A stretch of DNA of 9,103 nucleotides from Deltaproteobacteria bacterium. Its GTDB lineage: Bacteria > Desulfobacterota > DSM-4660 > Desulfatiglandales > B25-G16. A program made the position numbers and the translations under genes. The first letter of the stretch is position 1; each line of letters opens with the position of its first letter. Of the stretch, positions 1-6,834 are shown piece by piece. Under the pieces are notes generated by a model. It was not told the DNA's origin. It did no database searches and saw only the letters and a list, made by a program, of their open reading frames with translations. Where the stretch lies: assembly GCA_003646935.1 (NCBI GenBank), contig QMLW01000046.1, forward strand, positions 1-9,103. The letters run 5' to 3'.

Positions 1-115
1 ACAATATCAGTAAGTTAGAACTTTTCCCAGGCCCATGCTTTCCAGATTTCTTTCACTGTGACGAAGACGTACAACCGTGGAGTTCCAAAACCGATTTCTT
101 ATTATCATACATTAA

Positions 116-123
116 AAGGAGGG
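116..123 (+). promoter_or_regulatory. Ribosome binding site of groES
   Basis: AAGGAGGG lies 6 bases before the ATG at 130. It decides the start: an in-frame GTG at 58 would add 24 residues that no GroES family member carries and has no such site. Confidence 0.85.
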
Positions 124-129
124 TCAGAC

Positions 130-417
130 ATGAAGGTAACACCATTGCATGATAGGGTACTGGTACTCAGGATTGAAGAAGAGGAGAAGACCTCAGGCGG
201 AATCATTATTCCGGATACTGCAAAGGAAAAGCCACAGGAGGGAAAGGTGATTGCCGTTGGTTCAGGAATGCTTGATGAGGATGGAAAAAGGATTTCGCCG
301 GATGTTAAGAAAGGGGATCGCGTGCTTTTCGGCAAGTACGCGGGCAACGAGATCACGATCGATGGCGTGGAGCACATAATTATGCGAGAGGAAGATATCC
401 TCGCTATCGTGAAATAA
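130..417 (+). CDS. groES: GroES, 10 kDa co-chaperonin
   Basis: Cytoplasmic co-chaperonin: a heptameric lid that closes the GroEL folding chamber in an ATP-dependent cycle. The 95-aa product has the full family length. It opens with [12 protein letters not shown]. The mobile loop that docks on GroEL spans about residues 16-33, with the hydrophobic GGIIIP tripeptide region at 23-28, followed by [13 protein letters not shown]. The [11 protein letters not shown] segment and the C-terminal EEDILAIVK end are also typical. The ATG at 130 is chosen because a strong ribosome binding site precedes it and the protein then begins where the family does. groEL follows after a 21-bp gap, so the two are co-transcribed. 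No CIRCE element (TTAGCACTC-N9-GAGTGCTAA) is visible in the 129 bases upstream, so HrcA control is not supported by what is shown. Confidence 0.98.
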   Translation: MKVTPLHDRVLVLRIEEEEKTSGGIIIPDTAKEKPQEGKVIAVGSGMLDEDGKRISPDVKKGDRVLFGKYAGNEITIDGVEHIIMREEDILAIVK

Positions 418-422
418 TCAAC

Positions 423-430
423 AAGGAGGT
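423..430 (+). promoter_or_regulatory. Ribosome binding site of groEL
   Basis: AAGGAGGT, a perfect anti-16S match, sits 8 bases before the groEL ATG in the 21-bp groES-groEL gap. It suggests efficient independent initiation on the shared mRNA. Confidence 0.85.
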
Positions 431-435
431 AATGA

Positions 436-2064
<1,629 letters not shown>

Positions 2065-2204
2065 GCACACCGAAATCCGTGGCCCGGGCAGGGGATAGCC
2101 TTACCCGGACCATATCATTATTGTCCGATTATGCGTATCAGGGCTGTAAGCGAGAAGAGGAGCAAGCACGAGGTACTGGTCGGGATTGCGTGAGGACTGC
2201 TCAG

Positions 2205-2501
2205 GTGGCAAAATCCGTTGACGTGGGTAAAGAGGAGGACCAAGATGCTCGGGCCAAGGCACTCTGGGAGATGGCCGCGGTGAACAGAAATGCCCCTGGC
2301 ACCAAGATGCTTGCCCAGGAATACGGGCTTTCCAAGAGTGAACTCAAGGGCCTTCTGGAACAGTATGCGGAAACCAGGAGACATGAGGGCGATCTTAAGC
2401 CCCTTGAACCGTGCTTCGATATCAGAACGGGCGCCTATCTGAGCTTTGAGCAGTGGGTGGTCGCTTTCCTGAAGAAGTATGATAAGGTTTCCGTTGCGTG
2501 A
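2205..2501 (+). CDS. Small uncharacterised protein downstream of groEL
   Basis: I do not recognise this family. The frame is open from a GTG at 2079 to a TGA ending at 2501. The part that looks like protein begins around 2205, giving 98 aa with a GTG start preceded by GAGGA (2192-2196) at 8 bases. An ATG at 2271 (76 aa) is an alternative start, with a poor binding site; the GTG at 2079 has none. The product is soluble with no signal or membrane segment. It has an acidic/basic N-terminus, a predicted helical region (ALWEMAAVNRNAPG, then MLAQEYGLSKSELKGLLEQY, which could be a helix-turn-helix-like pair) and a compact C-terminal part with CFDIRTGAYLSFEQW. Its position 140 bp after groEL suggests read-through from the chaperonin operon, but no role in folding can be claimed. 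The coding call rests on amino-acid texture and third-position bias. Confidence 0.65.
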   Translation: MAKSVDVGKEEDQDARAKALWEMAAVNRNAPGTKMLAQEYGLSKSELKGLLEQYAETRRHEGDLKPLEPCFDIRTGAYLSFEQWVVAFLKKYDKVSVA

Positions 2502-2518
2502 TCTTTCAATGGGCCATT

Positions 2519-2531
2519 CACGTTTAACGTG
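2519..2531. promoter_or_regulatory. 13-bp palindrome, possible operator
   Basis: CACGTT-T-AACGTG is a perfect 6-bp inverted repeat around one central base, flanked by near-symmetric ATT and GAAT. The one-base centre makes a hairpin unlikely and a dimeric repressor or activator site more plausible. It ends 10 bases before a TTGACA hexamer. No factor can be named. Confidence 0.3.
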
Positions 2532-2541
2532 GAATATCATA

Positions 2542-2570
2542 TTGACATTTCGCTTTTTTTTACCTAAGTT
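2542..2570 (+). promoter_or_regulatory. Possible sigma-70-type promoter for the NEW3/ABC operon
   Basis: A perfect -35 hexamer TTGACA (2542-2547) is followed after 17 bases by TAAGTT (2565-2570), a weak -10 matching three of six consensus positions. The spacer contains a run of eight T. It lies about 90 bases before the ATG at 2659, inside the only sizeable gap upstream of the operon. The spacing and the -35 are good; the -10 is the weak part. Confidence 0.35.
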
Positions 2571-2590
2571 TCGGGCGTGCGACTTTGGTG

Positions 2591-2608
2591 AAGGCAAAAA
2601 GTTGCCTT
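2591..2608 (+). promoter_or_regulatory. Perfect 7-bp hairpin in the leader of the NEW3/ABC operon
   Basis: AAGGCAA and TTGCCTT form a perfect 7-bp stem with a 4-base loop (AAAG). It is not followed by a T run (TATCGTT follows), so it is a poor intrinsic terminator. It would lie in the 5' untranslated region of the downstream gene, about 50 bases before the start, where an mRNA-stability element, attenuator or protein site is possible. Confidence 0.35.
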
Positions 2609-2645
2609 TATCGTTACACAGTAATGAATAATTCGAATACAGATT

Positions 2646-2653
2646 GAGGAGGA
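2646..2653 (+). promoter_or_regulatory. Ribosome binding site of the NEW3-domain gene
   Basis: GAGGAGGA ends 5 bases before the ATG at 2659. It rules out the in-frame TTG at 2644, which overlaps the site itself, and places the signal peptide at the true N-terminus. Confidence 0.8.
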
Positions 2654-2658
2654 AGAAT

Positions 2659-3870
2659 ATGAGAAAAAACCCAGCTACACGAAAAGTCCTTTTCATCCTG
2701 CCTATTGTGGTAGCCCTGTGTCTTAGCGCATCACTGTCTCTTGCAAAAGAGCAGGAGGAAGATACGAGGCCGGAGAGGGGAATTACCATGAACTTCGAGT
2801 ACCCGGAGGTCATCATCAACAAGGGGGATGATGTGACCGTTGACCTCATTGTGAAAAACATCGGCAGACGGGATGAGAACGTGTACTTCACCATCGCTTC
2901 AGCCCCCGCTGGGTGGAAGACCAAGATCAAGACCTATAGCTTTTCCATCAGCTCGGTCCATGTGCCCGAGGATGAAGAGAAAACCGTACAGTTCTTCGCC
3001 GAGCCGGAAAAGGATACCGAACCGGGTGCCTACGGCTTTACGGTGAACGGCAGGAGTGAGGACGGAAACCTGAAGGTATCCCATACGCTCACCATTACCA
3101 TGAGGGCGGAAGCGGCAAAGGAGAAAGGGGAGATTGAGCTCACCACCTCCTATCCCGTGCTCCGGGGGCAAAACGACGCGAAGTTCGAATTCTCCATCGA
3201 GATCAAGAACAAGACCGATAAGGAGGATACCTTCAACCTGAATGCAACCCTCCCCAAGAATTGGCAGGCCAACTTCAAGCCTCCCTATGAGGATAAATAC
3301 ATCTCGAGCCTCAGGCTCAAGGACAACGAGAGCAAGAGCCTGAACGTGGAGGTCACCCCCGATCGATTCTGCACGGCAGGAGACTACCTCATTCCCATCA
3401 CCGTAAGTGCCGGGCAGACGAGGGCGGAGGCGGAGCTGAAGGTGATCATCACGGGAACCTACAAGCTGGAGGCAGGAACTCCCACCGGGCTCTTATCCCT
3501 GGAGACCGAAAAGGGCGAGCCGGGCAATCTGTCCGTGTACGTGAAGAACACGGGCTCTGCCACCATCTCCAACATCGAGTTCTTATCGGTCAAGCCGGAG
3601 AACTGGAAGGTGGAGTTCACGCCCGAAAAGATTGAGTACATCGAACCGGGAGATCTCAAGCAGGTGGAGGTGAGCATCACGCCAGCCGAGCAGGCCCTCG
3701 TGGGGGACTATGCCGTGGGCCTGAACATACGGGGGGAAAGGACCTCCGATGACCTTGAGATGAGGGTCACGGTCAAGGCATCGGCGGCCTGGGGATGGAT
3801 CGGGATCGGTATCATCGTGCTCGTTATCCTCGGGCTCTTCGGCCTGTTCGTAACCCTGGGTAGGAGGTAG
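2659..3870 (+). CDS. Exported NEW3-type (NPCBM-associated) repeat protein, membrane anchored
   Basis: This 403-aa protein probably works outside the cytoplasmic membrane. A basic N-terminus, a hydrophobic core (about 10-28) and SLA at 27-29 make a signal peptide likely cut before Lys30. Three tandem beta-rich units follow (about 42-148, 158-265 and 268-373). Each has a 'V-K-N/I-K-N' strand early, a conserved P-x-x-W (Trp86, Trp202, Trp316, spaced 116 and 114) and a late G-x-Y strand (PGAYGF, AGDYLI, VGDYAV). This pattern fits the NEW3 / NPCBM-associated Ig-like domain (COG1470-type proteins). One transmembrane helix (about 378-400) ends in GRR, leaving almost no cytoplasmic tail. It is the first gene of an operon with an ABC ATPase 1 bp downstream, so it likely serves as the extracytoplasmic partner of that transporter. 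Ligand unknown. Confidence 0.85.
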   Translation: MRKNPATRKVLFILPIVVALCLSASLSLAKEQEEDTRPERGITMNFEYPEVIINKGDDVTVDLIVKNIGRRDENVYFTIASAPAGWKTKIKTYSFSISSVHVPEDEEKTVQFFAEPEKDTEPGAYGFTVNGRSEDGNLKVSHTLTITMRAEAAKEKGEIELTTSYPVLRGQNDAKFEFSIEIKNKTDKEDTFNLNATLPKNWQANFKPPYEDKYISSLRLKDNESKSLNVEVTPDRFCTAGDYLIPITVSAGQTRAEAELKVIITGTYKLEAGTPTGLLSLETEKGEPGNLSVYVKNTGSATISNIEFLSVKPENWKVEFTPEKIEYIEPGDLKQVEVSITPAEQALVGDYAVGLNIRGERTSDDLEMRVTVKASAAWGWIGIGIIVLVILGLFGLFVTLGRR

Positions 3871-3871
3871 T

Positions 3872-4630
3872 ATGGAGCAGAAAGCCATCATTGAGACCCG
3901 GAACTTAACTAAGTCCTACGGGGAGCAGGTTGCCGTTGATGATCTGAGCTTCACAATCGAAGAGGGCGAGATATTCGGTTTTCTGGGGCCGAACGGCTCG
4001 GGCAAGACCACTACCCTGCTGATGCTCCTTGGGCTCACCGAGCCTTCGGGCGGGTGGGCAAAGGTGGCGGAGTTCGATCCCACTCGGGAGGCGATCAAGG
4101 TAAAGAGGATCGTTGGGTATATCCCGGAGAATATGGGTTTCTATGACGACATGAACGCCAGAGAAAACCTCCGGTTCATCGCGCTGCTCAACAACATCCC
4201 CGATTCGGTCAGCTTGGAGAAGATAGGAGACGCCCTTGAGAGGGTAGGGCTCAACGAGGAAGCGGGAAAAAAAGTGGGCGCCTACTCGAGGGGAATGAGG
4301 CAGCGCCTGGGCATTGCCGAGATTCTGATAAAAGAGCCGAAGATCGCGTTCTTGGATGAACCCACCCTGGGCCTCGATCCCGACGGCACCACAAGGATCA
4401 TTGAATATATCCAATCCTTGAGCAAGGACAACAACATCACCATCCTTCTTTCCTCCCACGATCTCAAGCAGGTGCAGAAGATCTCAGATCGAATCGGGAT
4501 CATGATCAACGGGCGGATGATTGCCCTGGGGCCCATAGAGACCTTGGCCAAGGAGAAGTTCGGCCTCGATGAGGGGGAAATCTCTCTGGACGATGTGTAT
4601 ATGAAGTATTTCAAGGAGGTGTCCGCATGA
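3872..4630 (+). CDS. ABC transporter ATP-binding subunit (CcmA/NatA-like)
   Basis: The nucleotide-binding subunit of an ABC-2-type transporter, peripheral on the inner face of the membrane. In 252 aa it shows Walker A GPNGSGKT (39-46), the signature YSRGMRQRL (138-146; SRGMR replaces the classical SGGQ, as is usual in this exporter class), Walker B IAFLDEP with Asp162 and catalytic Glu163, the D-loop GLD (167-169) and the H-loop His196 in LLSSHD. The usual Q-loop glutamine region reads GYIPEN (82-87), common in the DrrA/NatA/CcmA group. The ATG at 3872 is one base after the previous stop and is served by AGGAGG (3862-3867) lying inside the end of the NEW3 gene. Its own stop overlaps the permease start (ATGA), implying translational coupling. 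The substrate and even the direction of transport are not set by the sequence. Confidence 0.95.
   Translation: MEQKAIIETRNLTKSYGEQVAVDDLSFTIEEGEIFGFLGPNGSGKTTTLLMLLGLTEPSGGWAKVAEFDPTREAIKVKRIVGYIPENMGFYDDMNARENLRFIALLNNIPDSVSLEKIGDALERVGLNEEAGKKVGAYSRGMRQRLGIAEILIKEPKIAFLDEPTLGLDPDGTTRIIEYIQSLSKDNNITILLSSHDLKQVQKISDRIGIMINGRMIALGPIETLAKEKFGLDEGEISLDDVYMKYFKEVSA
4613..4620 (+). promoter_or_regulatory. Ribosome binding site of the permease gene
   Basis: AAGGAGGT lies within the last codons of the ATPase gene, 6 bases before the permease ATG at 4627, and confirms that start together with the 4-bp ATGA overlap. Confidence 0.8.
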
Positions 4631-5583
4631 CCGGAATCGGTGCTATCATTAGGAAGGAACTCGCTGATCACTTCAGCAGCTATCGATTCAGTATCCTCTT
4701 TGCCCTGATCGCCATGGTCAGCCTGATCACCACCTATATGGTGGGCACTGGTCTCAGGGATGAGCTGAGCGGTGTCGCGAAGCCGGAGTTCGTGTTCCTG
4801 ATGCTCTTCACCTCTACAGGACCGCTCTTTTCCCTGGTTCAGTTCGTGGCCTTTTTCGGTCCCCTCATTGGATTGGTGCTGGGCTTCGATTCGATCAACA
4901 GGGAGCGAAGCAGCGGAACCTTGAGCAAGCTGGCCTCCCAGCCCATCTATCGGGACTCCATCATTAACGGTAAGTTCTTATCGGGCGTGATTACGATTTT
5001 CATCATGCTGGCCTCGATCCTTCTCGTGGTATCAGGTCTCGGCCTCAAGATGATCGGGGTGGTGCCGGGGATTGAGGAGGTATGGAGGCTCTTCATTTAC
5101 CTGATTATCAGCGTCTTCTATATCTCGTTCTGGTTGGGTATCAGCATCCTGTTCTCCATCCTGTTTCGGGGTATTGCCACCTCGGCTTTGGCAACGTTAG
5201 CGATATGGATATTCTTCTCGTTTTTCGTGTCCATGGGCGCCAGTGTGGTGGCAAACGCCGTTGTTCCGGGGGATAAGAGTGAAGATCCCGCATTGCTCAT
5301 GAAGAAGATACGCATCCAGCGGGGCATCTCCCTTACCTCGCCCATGCAGCTCTATAACGATTCCACCGCCATTATCATCGACCCTATGAGGAAAACGACA
5401 CAATCCCTGGTCCTTATGGGGCCTCTCGAGCGGCTCTCTTCGGCACGATTCGAGCGGCCGCTGGCCCTCTCTCAGAGCATCTACGTGGTGATTCCGCATA
5501 TGATCTCCTTGATAGCCATTTCCGTTATCTTCTTCGGCATCTCCTATGCGGTATTCATGAGACAGGAGATACGCTCTATGTAG
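4627..5583 (+). CDS. ABC-2-type transporter permease
   Basis: The membrane subunit for the adjacent ATPase, 318 aa. Six hydrophobic segments are visible at about 21-40, 67-90, 118-140, 153-180, 184-206 and 288-312. Between the second and third, DSINRERSSGTLSKLASQP (88-106) is the cytoplasmic coupling segment typical of ABC-2 / GldF / NosY-like permeases. A longer hydrophilic section (about 210-285) separates segments five and six and may be extracytoplasmic, where it could meet the NEW3 protein. The start overlaps the ATPase stop by 4 bp, so the two subunits are made together. It is the last gene of the operon; the nearest good terminator lies 253 bp further on. With one ATPase and one permease the working form would be a homodimer of each. 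The substrate is unknown. Confidence 0.93.
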   Translation: MTGIGAIIRKELADHFSSYRFSILFALIAMVSLITTYMVGTGLRDELSGVAKPEFVFLMLFTSTGPLFSLVQFVAFFGPLIGLVLGFDSINRERSSGTLSKLASQPIYRDSIINGKFLSGVITIFIMLASILLVVSGLGLKMIGVVPGIEEVWRLFIYLIISVFYISFWLGISILFSILFRGIATSALATLAIWIFFSFFVSMGASVVANAVVPGDKSEDPALLMKKIRIQRGISLTSPMQLYNDSTAIIIDPMRKTTQSLVLMGPLERLSSARFERPLALSQSIYVVIPHMISLIAISVIFFGISYAVFMRQEIRSM

Positions 5584-5835
5584 GATACTGGCTGTCTCTA
5601 CAAGCGAAGATCTTAAAGTTTGTGTAACGTTTTTATTATCCATGTCGGATGATATTCGATCAGGCAAAAGACGTAAGGCATACGGACCTAAATCATGCGC
5701 CTTGCGCCTCTTGCCACAAGGCACAAGCTACGTGGATCATGTTTTCAGCTACTCAGTAGGTATTGGTTTGATGCAGAACTTCACTCGTTAGCTACCACTT
5801 TTTTTCAATGCCTACCCTATCTCCCTTCTCGTAAT

Positions 5836-5862
5836 CCGGCTCCCATATGAAGCCGGTTTTTT
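5836..5862 (+). terminator. Intrinsic terminator
   Basis: CCGGCT (5836-5841) pairs with AGCCGG (5851-5856) across a 9-base loop and is followed at once by six T (5857-5862). The T run follows the stem only on the plus strand, so it ends transcripts coming from the NEW3/ABC operon. It lies 253 bases after the permease stop, which would leave a long untranslated tail. Confidence 0.65.
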
Positions 5863-5903
5863 CGATACCCCTATCCCTACCACGTGATTCATGGTATATA
5901 TAT

Positions 5904-5913
5904 CCCGCGCGGG
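5904..5913. promoter_or_regulatory. 10-bp G/C palindrome next to a TATA run
   Basis: CCCGCGCGGG is a perfect 10-bp palindrome directly after TATATATAT (5895-5903), about 57 bases before the metallo-hydrolase start. It could be an operator overlapping a start site; no factor or matching -35 is evident. Confidence 0.2.
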
Positions 5914-5970
5914 TTCTTCGCACTATTTATTTGTGTACTGATCTGATGTATCTATTGGGCGATAAAGTCT

Positions 5971-6348
5971 ATGAAGATCACAGAAGAAGTATGGCAGGTC
6001 GGTGGGGGGAGTTTAACGGCAGTTGAAGATGCTGCCATATACCTGATTTGTTTTGACAAGCAGGCCGCCCTGATCGATGCCGGCACGGGCAAGGCCCACG
6101 ATCGGCTCGTCATGAATATAGAGAACTGCGGTGTTTCCACCTCCCAGATCGAATATCTCTTCCTCACGCACTGTCACTATGATCACTCAGGAGGGGCCTG
6201 GAGGGTGCGGCAGGAATTCGGATGCGAGATTATTGCGCACGAGCTAGACGCCATCTACCTGGAAAGGGGCGATAGCGTTAACACGAATGTGTTATCTGGC
6301 CCACTCCAGGGCAAGGCTTTTAGTCAGGAGGATCACGCCCGCCTTTGA
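5971..6348 (+). CDS. Metallo-beta-lactamase-fold hydrolase, 3'-truncated
   Basis: This is the N-terminal half of an MBL-fold metallo-hydrolase. The frame gives 125 aa, but only about the first 105 look like the family, which normally runs to 200 residues or more. Seen are the opening strands, ALIDAGTG (33-40) and the metal motif HCHYDH (His67, His69, Asp71, His72) in FLTHCHYDHSGG. Next come a strand into IIAHELDA and ERGDSVNT (98-105). After Thr105 (6285) the next 20 residues are merely the opposite strand of the dehydrogenase gene. The later metal ligands (a third histidine, the bridging Asp and the last His) are therefore missing and the product is unlikely to be active. The ATG at 5971 gives a normal N-terminus, but the ribosome binding site is weak. 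The substrate of the parent enzyme (a thioester, lactone or other) cannot be told. Confidence 0.85.
   Translation: MKITEEVWQVGGGSLTAVEDAAIYLICFDKQAALIDAGTGKAHDRLVMNIENCGVSTSQIEYLFLTHCHYDHSGGAWRVRQEFGCEIIAHELDAIYLERGDSVNTNVLSGPLQGKAFSQEDHARL
6265..6294. other. Junction of two truncated genes with overlapping homologies
   Basis: Read on plus, 6262-6285 encodes ERGDSVNT, the expected continuation of the metallo-hydrolase. Read on minus, 6288-6265 encodes IRVNAIAP, the expected continuation of the dehydrogenase just past its TAA (6294-6292) and one further codon. The two frames are in exact codon register on opposite strands. About 21 bp (6265-6285, containing the HpaI palindrome GTTAAC) is therefore shared between two unrelated genes. 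Left of it lies only metallo-hydrolase sequence and right of it only dehydrogenase sequence. This is what a cross-over or mis-join at a shared short sequence looks like. Confidence 0.65.
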
Positions 6349-6834
6349 CGCACAGTAAGCCGGTGCGCGAGCAACAACGGTGACACCGGCTGAGGTGGCG
6401 ATGTTGATGATAGTACCGCCGCCGGCCTTGATCATCTCCGTGCCGATGTATTTGCAGCACAGGAAGGTCCCCCTGAGGTTTACCCGGATAATGCGATCCC
6501 ACTCATCCACGGGGAGGTCTTCTGTGGGTGTATAGGAATGCTGTGAGATGCCCGCGTTATTCACCAGTATGTCTAGCCTGTCAAATTCGGACAGGGACTC
6601 CTCTACAAGCTTTATTACGCCGGCCTCATCGGCGATATCGGTCTGTATAGATAGCGCCCGCGATCCCATGCCCACAATCTCCCGTACCGTCTCATCAGGC
6701 CGCATGATGTCGGCCAAGATCAGGGATGCGCCGTTTTGAGCGAGGCCGAGCGCAATCTCCCTGCCGAGTCCCTGTGCACTGCCGGTCACGAGGGCGGATT
6801 TTCCCTCAAGATCGAATAGCTCAGCAGCATTCAT
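6292..6834 (-). CDS. Short-chain dehydrogenase/reductase, C-terminally truncated
   Basis: An NAD(P)-dependent SDR oxidoreductase, cut to 180 aa where the family has about 250. The Rossmann motif TGSAQGLG lies at 17-24, and Asp42 at the end of the second strand suggests NAD preference. NNAG is at 92-95, Asn119 belongs to the catalytic tetrad, and the active-site pair is YCASK (Tyr160, Lys164). The usual Ser position in NIATSAG reads Thr147 followed by Ser148, a small deviation. After LALEWAR a TAA stops the frame, but the next codons read H-IRVNAIAP, the normal continuation. A nonsense change is thus likely, and homology ends a few codons later at the junction. The C-terminal substrate-binding part is lost, so activity is doubtful. 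ATG 6834 is chosen for GAGGAG (6845-6840) and its ATGA overlap with the upstream oxidoreductase stop, implying a coupled operon. Confidence 0.88.
   Translation of the reverse strand: MNAAELFDLEGKSALVTGSAQGLGREIALGLAQNGASLILADIMRPDETVREIVGMGSRALSIQTDIADEAGVIKLVEESLSEFDRLDILVNNAGISQHSYTPTEDLPVDEWDRIIRVNLRGTFLCCKYIGTEMIKAGGGTIINIATSAGVTVVARAPAYCASKAGVILLTKSLALEWAR

Larger units (their letters stand above)
5584..5970. other. 387-bp region without a convincing gene
   Basis: This stretch is more A/T-rich than its neighbours and separates the ABC operon from the metallo-hydrolase gene. It holds a weak 6-bp stem (GCCTTG 5699-5704 with CAAGGC 5717-5722), a direct doubling GCGCCTT/GCGCCTC, the intrinsic terminator at 5836-5862, CACGTG at 5881-5886, a TATATATAT run at 5895-5903 and the palindrome CCCGCGCGGG. 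A 49-codon frame (5642-5791) exists but lacks a ribosome binding site. I see no tRNA, attachment site or IS end. The promoter of the metallo-hydrolase should be here but I cannot place it. Confidence 0.5.

Noticed and set aside
58..129. N-terminal extension of GroES from a GTG at 58
   Set aside because: No family member has it and the strong ribosome binding site at 116-123 points to the ATG at 130.
2084..2108. CCGGG/CCCGG stem after groEL as a terminator
   Set aside because: Only 5 bp with a 15-base loop and no T run after it.
5699..5722. GCCTTG/CAAGGC inverted repeat as a tRNA fragment or attachment site
   Set aside because: Only a 6-bp stem with a 12-base loop; no T-arm, anticodon or acceptor pattern and no integrase nearby.
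5642..5791. 49-codon plus-strand frame in the gap after the permease, starting ATG and rich in basic residues at its N-terminus
   Set aside because: No ribosome binding site before the ATG, no recognisable motif, and its base texture matches the surrounding non-coding stretch.
6286..6348. The last 20 residues of the metallo-hydrolase frame as genuine protein sequence
   Set aside because: They are the exact reverse strand of the conserved SDR segment (VILLTKSLALEWAR), so they are read-through across the junction.
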